NCBI GenBank assembly: GCA_002427745.1 | Contig: DIYF01000128.1 | Span: 1-64,000 of the forward strand | Length of the DNA: 64,000 bases | Direction of reading: 5' to 3' | From: Roseivirga sp. UBA6061 | GTDB lineage: Bacteria > Bacteroidota > Bacteroidia > Cytophagales > Cyclobacteriaceae | Shown: positions 8,914 to 19,287 of the stretch, piece after piece | How the letters are laid out: each line of letters starts with the position of its first letter | Numbering within the stretch: position 1 is the first letter of the stretch | Made by a program: the position numbers and the translations under genes | Notes under the pieces: generated by a model | Seen by the model: the letters and a program-made list of their open reading frames with translations, nothing else | Databases searched by the model: none | Told to the model about the DNA's origin: nothing

Positions 8914-8944
8914 AAAAACGGGTCGGTATTTGGCCGGACCCGTT
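8914..8944 (-). terminator. Intrinsic terminator of the GH17 gene
   Basis: An 8-bp stem AACGGGTC/GACCCGTT (8917-8924 with 8937-8944) is followed on the minus strand by UUUUUAUA. It lies 25 bp beyond the stop codon of the minus-strand gene. Confidence 0.7.
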
Positions 8945-8968
8945 CGCTTATGCTCAAGCCTGAATATA

Positions 8969-9994
8969 TCAGCTACCTAAGTTCTTGCTCACCCAAGGCT
9001 TTACCGTAATGCTTGGTTTAACACTGATAGTAGAACCCTTATCCGCGGCTGCATCCTGATACACGCCCATAAACTGCTGATTGGTAGGGGTAGATGGCTT
9101 TTTACCTTCATCCAGGGCCTCGAAGATAAAGGTGGGTACCGTGACTCCCTGATTGTTGTCGTACTGCTTTTTCAGTTCAGTCAGTGCACTTTGAATAATA
9201 GGTTCGGATGCAGCATCAGAATCTGCATTTTCTGCCCCCGTCTCTCCGATAAAAATTTGTACGGTCACACCAATGCTGGCATAATAAGCCTGTACTTTGG
9301 CCTGCTGTTTATACACGCCCGCGGCATCACCAATGCCCGAAGCATCGGGGTAGGGGTTGATAAATACAAAGGGATTGCCTCCATTCCAGCTACTGTCCCA
9401 GTTATCGACAATGGCCTTTACCATTTTATCTGAGGAAGAGTCACCCGAAGCAGTAGGTAGTTCGCTGAAGGAAACCGAAAGCGGAATGTTCAGCTTTTTG
9501 TACTCTGCATTGGCCTTGATAGAAGTCATCATATTGATGAGGTCCTGAGCGGTGTATCCATTGGCATTTACCTCATTGCCCAGCATGATGGCTTTTACCT
9601 GAGAAGGATTGGTAAATTGAGTAGAGTACTCAGTAAAGTAGTTGGTGATTTGCGTGTCTACCGTGAGGTAGGTCTTCATGCCCGGGTTCAGACTGATAAC
9701 CGCCTCGATGTCACTATGAGCGTTCATCACATTTACCAGCGCCTGGGTACAGGGGGCTAAATCAGAGCTGCTTTCAAAACCGGCCGTTCTGAAACCATAG
9801 ACCCTGATCAATTTAAAATCTTTGATAATTACCTTGAGTCGATCTTCCGAATACTGAATCTGATTGGTGCGGCTGTATTTTACAGAGGGGTCGCTGTACC
9901 AGTCACACATGTTGGTGTGAAAGCAGATGCCCACATTATAGCTGAAAGGAGTTTGTGTAGGAAGAATGTAAGGAGGTGTTTTGGTTGTGGTCAT
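8969..9994 (-). CDS. GH17-like glycoside hydrolase (beta-1,3-glucanase fold)
   Basis: The 341-residue protein shows family GH17 signatures: LGNEV with acid/base E141, the FVFINPYP block at 209-216, and IGETGAEN with nucleophile E251. An early IRVYG strand (63-67) also fits the TIM barrel. GH17 enzymes hydrolyse or transglycosylate beta-1,3-glucans. The N-terminus (MTTTKTPPYILPT) is not a signal peptide, so the enzyme appears cytosolic or is exported by another route. The next gene upstream on the same strand ends 91 bp away; a shared transcript with the A-T-TE gene is possible but not shown. Confidence 0.78.
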   Translation of the reverse strand: MTTTKTPPYILPTQTPFSYNVGICFHTNMCDWYSDPSVKYSRTNQIQYSEDRLKVIIKDFKLIRVYGFRTAGFESSSDLAPCTQALVNVMNAHSDIEAVISLNPGMKTYLTVDTQITNYFTEYSTQFTNPSQVKAIMLGNEVNANGYTAQDLINMMTSIKANAEYKKLNIPLSVSFSELPTASGDSSSDKMVKAIVDNWDSSWNGGNPFVFINPYPDASGIGDAAGVYKQQAKVQAYYASIGVTVQIFIGETGAENADSDAASEPIIQSALTELKKQYDNNQGVTVPTFIFEALDEGKKPSTPTNQQFMGVYQDAAADKGSTISVKPSITVKPWVSKNLGS

Positions 9995-10085
9995 AGTGGT
10001 TTTATTTGAGACTGAAGATAAGGCTTTGCTTCTGAATTAGAAGAGCAGGCCCTGAAAGTCCGGATGTAAAAAAGTTAAAGAAAAT

Positions 10086-12506
10086 TCAGCAGTGAGCCTT
10101 GATAAACAAGTCCAATGCATTTGCCACTACCCGTACATTTTCTTCAGAACGCAGCAGGCTTTCATGCTCTCCTTTGAGCATTTTATTGAGTTTGATATTG
10201 GTGTTGTAACGATCCCAGCGAAAATCATATTCCAGCCTGTAGCGGATGTTGGTGGCATTGGTAGCTCTGAAAACGGCCAGAGGGAAACTGGTGTGGGGCA
10301 GCTCTTTTTTTGTTTGTGAAAAGGCCCTGAAGAAATCATTGTAGTTTACCTGCATGGGCGATTCCGGCTGTTTGGAGAGATTTTCTTTGTGTGTGCCGGA
10401 AGATCGGTTGGTTAACAGAAGTCGCCTTCGGATGTAAAAACGAAGCTTATCCCGGTTGCTGGCATGTTGATAGAGTACTTGCGCTGCTCTCAGGGCATTG
10501 ACCAGCTTCTTTCGTTTGGCTCCATAGGTTTTATAGGTGTGGGTATCTAATAAGAGTACTCCCGCCACTTTCTTGTATTGATGGGCCGTATGATAAGCCA
10601 GATAACCTGAAAATGAGTGACCGATAAAACAGGAAAACTCGTAAGGACTTGCCTCCAGCATGCGGGCACATTTTTGTGCCATGCTATCGGGTGATTCGTA
10701 TCGCTTACCTGAACCGGGAGGGTGCTGGATAAGAAAGGTATTGTATTCTCCCCGAAGCAGATCGACTACGGGCAGAAAATGTGCATGTACTCCGTTAAGA
10801 GAAGGGAAAAACAGGATATTCTGCAGGCCGTCATCATATTCTCCCAGACATTTCAATTGATAGGGCCTGGCATTTTTTAGGTAGTTGGCAAGCTCTTCAT
10901 AATGAGGGTAGAGATAAATAGCATTGGGCTCCATTTCAACATCAAGTGCTGCACAAAGTCCGGTAGCCAGTGTCGCAGCCGTGATGGAATCTCCGCCCAG
11001 GTCATTAAAGAAGTGCTTCCTCTCAAAGTCCGACTCAGCCGGAAAAACCTGCTTCCACTGTTCATAGTAGGTGAGGTCCCGGTCGCTGTATTCCAGGCTT
11101 CTGTTATCTCTGATGAGTGTTTTCAAAAGAGCAAAGTCCGGTTTGCCGCTGTGGGTTTTGGGAAGTTCCTGTTTCAGTACGTACAGCCGAAAGGCATTTG
11201 TGTTTAGTATCGCTGCTACCAGTTTTCGCACCTCAGGCTTTTTGAGCCTGCTTTGGATGATGATGCTTAAAACGGCTCCCCGGTCAGAGAGGTGAAGGCG
11301 ACAGTCCTCAATGCCTTCTGCTTTCAAGAGCCTCTGTTCCAACTCACCCAGATCAATGAATTCACCTTTTAGCTTTAGCCGGCTTCTTTCGGCTTTATGC
11401 AAAATCAACTGACCACGCGTATCGAGACTGCCCAGGTCATCAGAAATAAAGAGGTGCCGGCCGTCTTCTGTCTCTGAAAAGTTGTCCGGCCCCTGTACAT
11501 ATCGCGTTCCGATGATCTTGCTGGTAATGGCTATTCTGCCGGTTTCACCAGAGGCCCGGGGTTTTCCATCTTCATCTACTATGGAAAGCTCCTTTTCACT
11601 CACCGCGCTATACCTGATGCCTTCTTCTGGTATAGCGTCTTGCGTACCGGTGATATACTCTGCAATGCTGCGCGCCTCAGAGCTGGCTACTGCTATTTGC
11701 AGCTTACTTTTCTCCGGGAACTTCTGCTGGAAGAGCGCAATGTCGTTGGGGTAAACCGGTTCACCGCCAATACATATAAAGCGAATGTCCAGTTTGTTGA
11801 AATCGTACTGATAGTTCAGCAATGGCCTGAACATAGTCGGTATGATGGTGGTCATGGTAATCCGCTCAGACTTCCAGAACTGATAAATTCCTGTAATGGC
11901 CAGAGCACTGTTGTCGTAGATGTGCAGAGAGGCTCCTGTCAGCAGGGCCGGAAAGAGTGAAGAGAGTGAGGCACTAAAACTCAGGGCGGATATGATATCA
12001 ATCCGATCTTCGGGGCCGATGTCATGCGCCTTCACCTGCCGGAAAGTGTCCTCCATGAGAGACTGATAGCTGTGCTCGGTAATTTTGGGTGTGGTCAGGC
12101 TTCCCGAACTGGTGGCCCAGCAGAAGGGCGTTTCCGGGGGGAATTCTTCTTTGAATGTGAAGGCCTGGTCATCAGGGGATAAGCCTTTCTCATATTGCTC
12201 CTGGTCCAGCATAAAAACCTCCTGAAGTACATGGGCTTCAGTTTTTTCAAGCAGTTCCCGGTGAGTGGTCCAGAAAGCCTTTCCCGCTACCAGGGTGGCC
12301 AGTATGCCTGTTATGTTTTGCAAGGGACCGGTGAGCTTAATACCAATAACAGGCAGGTCAGTATTATGTCCCAGAAATGTCGCAAGTCGTTTAACGTCCG
12401 CTGTCAGCTGTTCAAAAGACAGCTCCTCTCTGCCATAGGTAGCAAAGGGCTTATGACTGTAACAGGCTGCCTGCTTTTGCAATTGTCTCCAGAGGTTTGG
12501 ATACAT
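10086..12506 (-). CDS. Single-module NRPS-like enzyme (adenylation - carrier - thioesterase)
   Basis: About 806 residues from ATG 12506. Residues 1-460 are an AMP-forming adenylation domain: core A3 as TSSGSLTTPK near 132-141, A7-like FISDDLG near 353, and A10-like PKTHSGKPDF near 450. A carrier domain follows with LGGDS near 503-507 (phosphopantetheine serine 507). The last 230 residues are an alpha/beta-hydrolase thioesterase with GHSFSG (S631) and a late H. There is no condensation domain, so it would load one acid and release or couple it. The adenylation motifs are divergent (no YGPTE; SSEARSIAEY instead), so the substrate is unpredictable. A longer frame to 12590 exists, but it overlaps the GNAT gene by 140 bp; 12506 overlaps by 56 bp and starts at the domain boundary. 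Confidence 0.82.
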   Translation of the reverse strand: MYPNLWRQLQKQAACYSHKPFATYGREELSFEQLTADVKRLATFLGHNTDLPVIGIKLTGPLQNITGILATLVAGKAFWTTHRELLEKTEAHVLQEVFMLDQEQYEKGLSPDDQAFTFKEEFPPETPFCWATSSGSLTTPKITEHSYQSLMEDTFRQVKAHDIGPEDRIDIISALSFSASLSSLFPALLTGASLHIYDNSALAITGIYQFWKSERITMTTIIPTMFRPLLNYQYDFNKLDIRFICIGGEPVYPNDIALFQQKFPEKSKLQIAVASSEARSIAEYITGTQDAIPEEGIRYSAVSEKELSIVDEDGKPRASGETGRIAITSKIIGTRYVQGPDNFSETEDGRHLFISDDLGSLDTRGQLILHKAERSRLKLKGEFIDLGELEQRLLKAEGIEDCRLHLSDRGAVLSIIIQSRLKKPEVRKLVAAILNTNAFRLYVLKQELPKTHSGKPDFALLKTLIRDNRSLEYSDRDLTYYEQWKQVFPAESDFERKHFFNDLGGDSITAATLATGLCAALDVEMEPNAIYLYPHYEELANYLKNARPYQLKCLGEYDDGLQNILFFPSLNGVHAHFLPVVDLLRGEYNTFLIQHPPGSGKRYESPDSMAQKCARMLEASPYEFSCFIGHSFSGYLAYHTAHQYKKVAGVLLLDTHTYKTYGAKRKKLVNALRAAQVLYQHASNRDKLRFYIRRRLLLTNRSSGTHKENLSKQPESPMQVNYNDFFRAFSQTKKELPHTSFPLAVFRATNATNIRYRLEYDFRWDRYNTNIKLNKMLKGEHESLLRSEENVRVVANALDLFIKAHC

Positions 12507-13242
12507 ATTCACAGTAGGTTGCGTAGTGAGTGAATTGTGACTTGACCAGATTCTGATAACTGATGCCCCCTTGATAAGCCCAGGAGGCAAACTCAGTATG
12601 ACCTTTTTCCTGCCCGATTCTTACGCGCTCTGCAATCATGCGCTTATGCAGGCCATGGTTTCTGAAGGGGGGAAGCACAGCACCTGCAGAAAGAAATACG
12701 GCTTTGGGTCCATAAAAATTAGAGCAGATCCCCACTCTTTCCCCATCATGACTTACAAAGAAGAAGTCAACGGCTTCTTGTTGCCACAGCAGGCTGAAGT
12801 TTTTTGCCACCTCCTGATATTGAGTGTTGTCCGAACCAAAGCCCCGGAGGTAGATGCGTGTGTATTCCAGCAGATCCGCTTCTGATCTGACACTCGTCAA
12901 TAGGGACTGATCTTTAGGATAGCTCAGGTCATTCTGCTGTGACAGTCTAAGACAGGCAATTTCATGAAGTGTCTCAGGCTCCACCAGGTTTGAAAATGAT
13001 GCCCTGATCAACGAGGGGAACAGGAACTTAACAGTAGATCTGCCTTTATCTGAATAGGTTTTCAAGATCTCTTCAAGTTCAGCCTCGGCATAATTGGCTG
13101 ACTTGAAAAGAATGTAATTGAAGTAGTCTACTTCATCAAACTGATAGTAGGTAAAGGCATCAGTATCTCCAAACCTGATTGCAGGCTTTCTTTGCTGAAA
13201 ACATGACAGCCGAAAGAGATCGTAAGTCTGGAAAGTATGCAT
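12451..13242 (-). CDS. GNAT-family N-acyltransferase
   Basis: In the 263-residue protein the C-terminal half is a GNAT fold, with the acyl-CoA-binding motif region at about 180-210 (FLSAGAVLPPFRNHGLHKRM, a variant of Q/RxxGxG/A) preceded by strands EAVDFFFVSHDGERVGI. The N-terminal 110 residues are a partner domain I do not recognise. It overlaps and precedes the A-T-TE gene, so the two are almost certainly co-expressed and may act on the same small molecule: one activates a carboxylate, the other acylates an amine. Which is donor and which is acceptor cannot be read from sequence. The 174 bp after it (13243-13416) contain no gene. Confidence 0.72.
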   Translation of the reverse strand: MHTFQTYDLFRLSCFQQRKPAIRFGDTDAFTYYQFDEVDYFNYILFKSANYAEAELEEILKTYSDKGRSTVKFLFPSLIRASFSNLVEPETLHEIACLRLSQQNDLSYPKDQSLLTSVRSEADLLEYTRIYLRGFGSDNTQYQEVAKNFSLLWQQEAVDFFFVSHDGERVGICSNFYGPKAVFLSAGAVLPPFRNHGLHKRMIAERVRIGQEKGHTEFASWAYQGGISYQNLVKSQFTHYATYCEYVSKPLETIAKAGSLLQS

Positions 13243-13416
13243 GTCAGGTAATGGAATTGTCAGGTTCCTGACTACAAAAGTAGGGTGTGAAGGGCGAAAT
13301 CAAAGCGCTACGCAGATAATCAGATAACCGCTTGTGGATCAGTTGAGAGGTCTGTTAAGGTATTAGAGGGAATAGTACCAGTTTTCATTGGTAAAAACCT
13401 GCCATGGGTTGGAATA

Positions 13417-13755
13417 CTAGTCCCGAAAGTCTTCAATATCAGGTAAGAGGCGGTTTTCCATAAAGTCCTTTCGATCAATATAAATCTGAGTTGATGGCCA
13501 CAGGCCGTGTTCCTTTTTCCCCGACCAGGTAAGATGGACCACCGCAACGCGTCCATCAGCCAGCTCAATGAGCAGATCATCATTGTCCTGCCTTTGGCCC
13601 ATCACCTCTCCTTTGAGCCCGTAGAGCGGGTGCTGGCGATGTACTTCTCTTTTAAGTTCTGAAAGTAACCCTTCTTTTAACCTTTGAGGCTCATCGGCCA
13701 TGTCCAGCCAGGGAGCTGCCAACGGGAGTACAGGTTTTTCTTCAGGCCTCTTCAT
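13417..13755 (-). CDS. Conserved-looking small hypothetical protein
   Basis: 112 residues, soluble, no signal peptide, acidic C-terminus (LLPDIEDFRD). The middle segment (LIELADGRVAVVHLTWSGK) looks like a beta-rich core. I do not recognise a family. It starts 2 bp after the stop of the upstream membrane protein gene, so the two form a transcription unit and may work together. Confidence 0.55.
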   Translation of the reverse strand: MKRPEEKPVLPLAAPWLDMADEPQRLKEGLLSELKREVHRQHPLYGLKGEVMGQRQDNDDLLIELADGRVAVVHLTWSGKKEHGLWPSTQIYIDRKDFMENRLLPDIEDFRD

Positions 13756-13757
13756 TA

Positions 13758-14339
13758 CTAAAACAATGTCACAATATAGATGACTCCATAAAGCCAGCCA
13801 ATGTACAGTACGGTATAGCCTATGGCGTAGCTCAGGCTTTTGGGAAGATTACCCCGGCATCTGGCAGAGCGTGAAAAGATGAGCTTCAGGGCCCTGATCA
13901 GAATCCAGTACAATGCACCGATGAGCACCAGCAGGAAGCCCCAGACAAATACTTCCAATACGATAACCAGTACGATGGCGGCCAGGGTAGCCGCCAGCCA
14001 AAAGGCAATGGCAGCCATGCAGCCTTCGCTGCCGTCTGCACTGCCCATATCGGGTACTTCCCACTGCCAGCTATCTGGCAAGAGTCTTCTGGCGCGTCCC
14101 CATTTGACGATGAATTTATTTTTCAGGTCATCGCGTATATCATAACCACGATAGAGTCCGGTAAAGAGAAAAAGAAAAAACACTCCTGCCAGAATACTGA
14201 GAGAGATCAGGGCATTGTCAATAATGGATCGATGTGTCTTGAGGCCGGTAAAGTAGACCAGCAAAAAGGTCGCCACCATCACCAGAATGGTAATGGTCAG
14301 GATCGTCTTGCCAAATACACGTTTCTTACTCACTCTCAT
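13758..14339 (-). CDS. Hypothetical multi-pass membrane protein
   Basis: 193 residues with about five hydrophobic helices (near 12-31, 40-62, 108-125, 126-150 and 170-190) and a short soluble loop at 65-105 rich in charged residues. The N-terminus is basic (MRVSKKRVFGK), consistent with the inside. No catalytic motif is seen. It is the first gene of a pair with the 112-residue protein. Confidence 0.55.
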   Translation of the reverse strand: MRVSKKRVFGKTILTITILVMVATFLLVYFTGLKTHRSIIDNALISLSILAGVFFLFLFTGLYRGYDIRDDLKNKFIVKWGRARRLLPDSWQWEVPDMGSADGSEGCMAAIAFWLAATLAAIVLVIVLEVFVWGFLLVLIGALYWILIRALKLIFSRSARCRGNLPKSLSYAIGYTVLYIGWLYGVIYIVTLF

Positions 14340-14421
14340 CGCTATTTACAAACTAATAAGCCCGACCGAATTCCAGGAGCTAAAAAGAATAAGCGGTTCA
14401 TATACAAATTCTATGGGCTTG

Positions 14422-16440
14422 TTAATTCCTCAGGCGATCCCGGTGAGTGCTGAACGAACTGGCAGGAAATCCCTCTTTGTTGAACAGGGTAGGAAGGCCT
14501 TTATCACTCCAGGCGTATCGCGCATATACCGGGTGTTGTATGGAGGGATGATAGAGCTCAACTTTATTATTGATAATACGGGCCTTGACCGGGATAAACC
14601 GTTTGTCCTCGCCTGCCAGCTCAAACCCGCTTAACCGGCCATTGGGGCTATCCAGGCCTGTACCAATATGGTCAAAGGCTACCATGAGTACATTACCTGT
14701 CACTGTATGGTTTTTATAGAGTGGTCCTGACGCTACGAGATTTTTATCATAATCATGGGCCAGTGCGAGGCCTGCCAGTCTGCCTCCTACATCCTGTTTA
14801 TTGGCCGGGTGAATATTGGTATAGTCGCCAATATCCATGGTCACCACCATGCCTGTATTAGGGAGTTTGAGGGTTTTGCGCTGAGCATCTCTGAGTTTTT
14901 GGGACTGATCTTGAATCGCAGGTCCTGTGTGATAACGGTAAGGGGCAATCTGTACAAAGTAGAAAGGAAAGTCAGACTGCCAGCGCTCTCTCCAGTCGCT
15001 GATCATGGTCGGAAAAAGTCTTTCATATTGCGCTGCACGGCCCACATTGGATTCACCCTGATACCAGATGGCACCCTTCAGGGTATAAGGTACCAGCGGA
15101 TTGATCATGGCATTGAAAAGTACAGAAGGGGTGCCTGAATTAAGTTTCTGAATATCCGGACGGGCCTCAAAACCGGTTTCGTCCAGGCTGTAGGTATAAA
15201 ACTTACCCTGGTATATTTCGGCTACCGGTTTTGCCTTCCAGCTACCACTCAGGTCGATTTTTTCTCCGAAGCCAAAGGAGAGGGTGATGGGGCCGTTTAC
15301 TGCCCCCGGGCCACCGGTATCAATAGCCCTGATAGCAATAACGTTTTCGCCCTCCTTCAGAACGGACCCGGGTACTGCCAGCCAGCGTTTTACATTATAG
15401 TAACCCGGTCCTGCCAGGCCACCTACTTTCTGACCATTAATATAGGTAGCATCCATATCATCTATGGCGCCTATTTCCAGAAAGTACTCAGCATCCGGGT
15501 TTGTGACGGTAAATGTCTTTCTCAGCCAGACAGCTCCGTCAATGGTCCCATTGGTAAGTTCATCAAACCTGCCGGGCAGGCTGATCTCAGGCCAGTCTTT
15601 ATCAGCAAAATCCGGTTGAGCGGCCGCTTCATCTTCAAAGCTGATGCGGTTCCATGCCTCTTCCGACTGTGGTATCCCCACAGTTTTCCATTGGGCAAAC
15701 CAGGCTTGGGTGGCTTTTTGTGAGGCTCCATTGCCCAGCTGTTCAATTGCCTGATCAAAATCTCCCAGCACTTTTAGCTTTTCTTTGCTGGTCCAGGCTT
15801 CGGCCGGAGTACCACCCCAGCTGGAATGGATGATGCCTACAGGTACCTTTAGTTCCTTGTGTAGTCTGCGTGCAAAAAAGTAAGCTGTAGCACTGAACAT
15901 TTCGGAAGTTTCAGGAGAAGATACCTGCCAGCTTCCTGTAATCTCATTGATGGGCCCGGCTGTGAGGTTGCGTTGTACCGTTAGCATACGGATGCCGGGG
16001 TAGGTGGCATTCGTTATTTCTTCTGCCGAATTCTGAATAATGTCTCTGGGAGGCCAGCCTTTCAGTGGCATCTCCATATTGGACTGCCCTGATGCCAGCC
16101 ATACTTCACCAATCATCACATCCTGAATCGTGATAGTGGTGTCGCGTGTTGAAATCTGTACTTCAAAGGGTCCGCCTGCTTCAGGAGTAGGGAGTTGCAC
16201 TTGCCATTTGCCGTTTTCATCTGCTTTCCCCTCGGTCTGTTCACCCCAGCTACCCTTAATGGTAATGTTCTGATCGGGCCTGTCTTTCCCCCAAAAGGCT
16301 ACAGCCGCCTTTTGCTGTAAGACCATATGATCAGAGAAAAGAGGGCTGAGTGTTAGTTGAGAACCGCTTTGAGATTCGCAGGACCACAGAATGGTCGATA
16401 ACAGAAGACAGCTAAAAAGTTGAAAAAACCGAAAGCGCAT
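14422..16440 (-). CDS. Sialate O-acetylesterase-like lipoprotein
   Basis: The product of 672 residues from ATG 16440 has the family architecture of sialate 9-O-acetylesterases. There is a lipoprotein signal (cysteine in LWSC near residue 21), a beta-sandwich start (LSPLFSDHMVLQQ), and a split SGNH/SASA esterase domain with nucleophile block SGQSNMEMP near 118. A jelly-roll insertion at about 270-400 and a second SGNH half with GAIWYQGESNVG near 464 complete it. It would remove acetyl groups from sialic acids or other carbohydrate esters at the cell surface. The ATG at 16440 is preferred over 16476 because it places the signal peptide at the N-terminus. No sialic acid catabolic genes are nearby. 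Confidence 0.88.
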   Translation of the reverse strand: MRFRFFQLFSCLLLSTILWSCESQSGSQLTLSPLFSDHMVLQQKAAVAFWGKDRPDQNITIKGSWGEQTEGKADENGKWQVQLPTPEAGGPFEVQISTRDTTITIQDVMIGEVWLASGQSNMEMPLKGWPPRDIIQNSAEEITNATYPGIRMLTVQRNLTAGPINEITGSWQVSSPETSEMFSATAYFFARRLHKELKVPVGIIHSSWGGTPAEAWTSKEKLKVLGDFDQAIEQLGNGASQKATQAWFAQWKTVGIPQSEEAWNRISFEDEAAAQPDFADKDWPEISLPGRFDELTNGTIDGAVWLRKTFTVTNPDAEYFLEIGAIDDMDATYINGQKVGGLAGPGYYNVKRWLAVPGSVLKEGENVIAIRAIDTGGPGAVNGPITLSFGFGEKIDLSGSWKAKPVAEIYQGKFYTYSLDETGFEARPDIQKLNSGTPSVLFNAMINPLVPYTLKGAIWYQGESNVGRAAQYERLFPTMISDWRERWQSDFPFYFVQIAPYRYHTGPAIQDQSQKLRDAQRKTLKLPNTGMVVTMDIGDYTNIHPANKQDVGGRLAGLALAHDYDKNLVASGPLYKNHTVTGNVLMVAFDHIGTGLDSPNGRLSGFELAGEDKRFIPVKARIINNKVELYHPSIQHPVYARYAWSDKGLPTLFNKEGFPASSFSTHRDRLRN

Positions 16441-16699
16441 AACAAGTTGGGGCTGATTGTGTTTGAATATAAACATAAACCCAAAAGTCAGCCTGAGGCT
16501 GAGGTGATTTTGGGTGTGATCTATGGAAAGTCCTCCGTGAGGAGGTATCAGATTTTTTAAAAATGATACGTGATGTCTATTCTTCTTTCAGGCCCGGTGA
16601 AACCGCCCCGATGACTTTGTTTGAAGCTATACCCATCACGATTCTCAAGCACAGAAATAAGTATCAAATCTCTTTCTCTTCCTCAATTAAAAAATGCTA
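16441..16699. other. Intergenic region upstream of carA
   Basis: There is no gene. A short hairpin CCTCC-GTGA-GGAGG lies at 16532-16545 and is followed by ATTTTTTAA on the plus strand; nothing is transcribed into it from that side that I can see, so a terminator role is doubtful. The rest is AT-rich and leads into the carA promoter. Confidence 0.3.
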
Positions 16700-16729
16700 T
16701 TGCCTAATCGCGAATAGACCTTATTTTTG
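16700..16729 (+). promoter_or_regulatory. Bacteroidota-type promoter of carA-eno
   Basis: TTG at 16700-16702, a 19-nt spacer, and TATTTTTG at 16722-16729 fit the -33/-7 consensus well. Transcription would start near 16733, about 30 nt before the carA ATG. Confidence 0.75.
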
Positions 16730-16761
16730 CAGGAATGCGAAAGCGCATCCCAGTCAACATT

Positions 16762-17868
16762 ATGTCAAACACGAACAATACCCCAACCCCCAAAAAGGCT
16801 GTGCTGCTTCTGGAAGATGGTTCCAGATTTGAAGGTATAGCCATTGGTAAAATCGGGATAGCCGGAGGCGAAATATGCTTTAATACAGGCATGACGGGCT
16901 ATCAGGAAATTTACACCGACCCTTCTTACTACGGACAAATTGTAGTTAACACCACATCCCATATTGGTAACTATGGTGTGGAAAACAGCGAACAGGAATC
17001 TGATTCACCGAAAATCAGAGGACTGGTTGTGAACGATTTTTCTCAGGACTATAGCAGGCCCACAGGAGATGGCTCTCTTCAGGAATATCTGGAAGAGAAC
17101 AACATTGTAGGTATTGCCGATCTGGATACCAGGTTACTGGTGCGTCAGATCAGAGATAAAGGCGCCATGAACGCAGTGATTTGTTCCAGCGACCTGTCTG
17201 ATGATGAGATGGCCAGAGAGTTGGCGGCTGTTCCTTCTATGGAGGGGCTGGAGCTATCGTCTTTTGTCAGCACCAAAGAGCCCTATTTTGTAGGAGATGA
17301 GAATGCCGCCCATAAGGTGGCTGTATTGGATATTGGCGTGAAGACGAGTATCCTGAAGCATCTGGCGAGTCGTGGTTGCTACCTTAAGGTATTTAATGCC
17401 AAAACATCATTTGAAACGATGGAAGAATGGAATCCTGACGGGTACTTCCTTTCAAATGGTCCAGGTGATCCGTCAGCGATGGACTATGCCATTGAGACGG
17501 CTAAAAAGATTATGGAGACAAATAAACCTCTTTTCGGAATTTGTCTGGGGCATCAGATCATTTCTCTGGCTTGTGGTATCTCAACTTTTAAGATGCACAA
17601 TGGTCACAGAGGACTGAATCACCCGGTGAAAAATCTGGTTTCAGGTAAGAGTGAGATAACTTCTCAAAATCATGGCTTTGCCGTGAACAGAGAAGATGTT
17701 GAGGCTTCTGACTTGGTTGAAATGACGCATGTAAATCTGAATGACCACACAGTGGCAGGCATCCAGGTGAAGGGACGGAAAACGTTTTCCGTACAATATC
17801 ATCCTGAGTCTTCGCCCGGTCCACACGATTCGCGTTATTTGTTCGATCAATTTGTCAACCTATTCTAA
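16762..17868 (+). CDS. carA: Carbamoyl-phosphate synthase small subunit
   Basis: 368 residues from ATG 16762. The N-terminal CPSase_sm_chain domain has the typical LLLEDGSRFEG and GEICFNTGMTGYQE blocks; the C-terminal class I glutamine amidotransferase domain has the nucleophile in FGICLGHQI and H/E in QYHPESSPGP. It hydrolyses glutamine and passes ammonia to the large subunit CarB for arginine and pyrimidine synthesis. CarB is not in the window. The frame extends nine codons upstream to 16735, but that stretch is basic and the family begins later. eno follows after 14 bp in the same transcript. Confidence 0.95.
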   Translation: MSNTNNTPTPKKAVLLLEDGSRFEGIAIGKIGIAGGEICFNTGMTGYQEIYTDPSYYGQIVVNTTSHIGNYGVENSEQESDSPKIRGLVVNDFSQDYSRPTGDGSLQEYLEENNIVGIADLDTRLLVRQIRDKGAMNAVICSSDLSDDEMARELAAVPSMEGLELSSFVSTKEPYFVGDENAAHKVAVLDIGVKTSILKHLASRGCYLKVFNAKTSFETMEEWNPDGYFLSNGPGDPSAMDYAIETAKKIMETNKPLFGICLGHQIISLACGISTFKMHNGHRGLNHPVKNLVSGKSEITSQNHGFAVNREDVEASDLVEMTHVNLNDHTVAGIQVKGRKTFSVQYHPESSPGPHDSRYLFDQFVNLF

Positions 17869-17879
17869 TCAGTAATTGA

Positions 17880-19172
<1,293 letters not shown>

Positions 19173-19192
19173 GTCTTTGCTTATATAATATC

Positions 19193-19224
19193 AAAGCCCT
19201 GATGGTATCATCAGGGCTTTTTTT
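19193..19224 (+). terminator. Intrinsic terminator after eno
   Basis: A perfect 12-bp stem AAAGCCCTGATG/CATCAGGGCTTT with a 4-nt loop is followed by TTTT; it lies 20 bp after the eno stop. Confidence 0.92.
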
Positions 19225-19251
19225 GTTTTAGCCTTCTGAATCAGCTGAGTT

Positions 19252-19283
19252 TTGACTTTGTGTTAAAAAATCGCGTATTTTTG
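19252..19283 (+). promoter_or_regulatory. Promoter of divIC, leaderless geometry
   Basis: TTG at 19252-19254, spacer 21 nt, and TATTTTTG at 19276-19283. With the usual distance of about 4 nt from the box to +1, transcription starts at 19287-19288, at the divIC start codon itself. Confidence 0.65.
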
Positions 19284-19287
19284 TAGT

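Noticed and set aside
13320..13583. 87-codon minus-strand frame
   Set aside because: It overlaps the 112-residue hypothetical out of frame and has no supporting features.
16532..16559. Possible terminator at 16532-16559
   Set aside because: The hairpin is only 5 bp, and no plus-strand gene ends before it.
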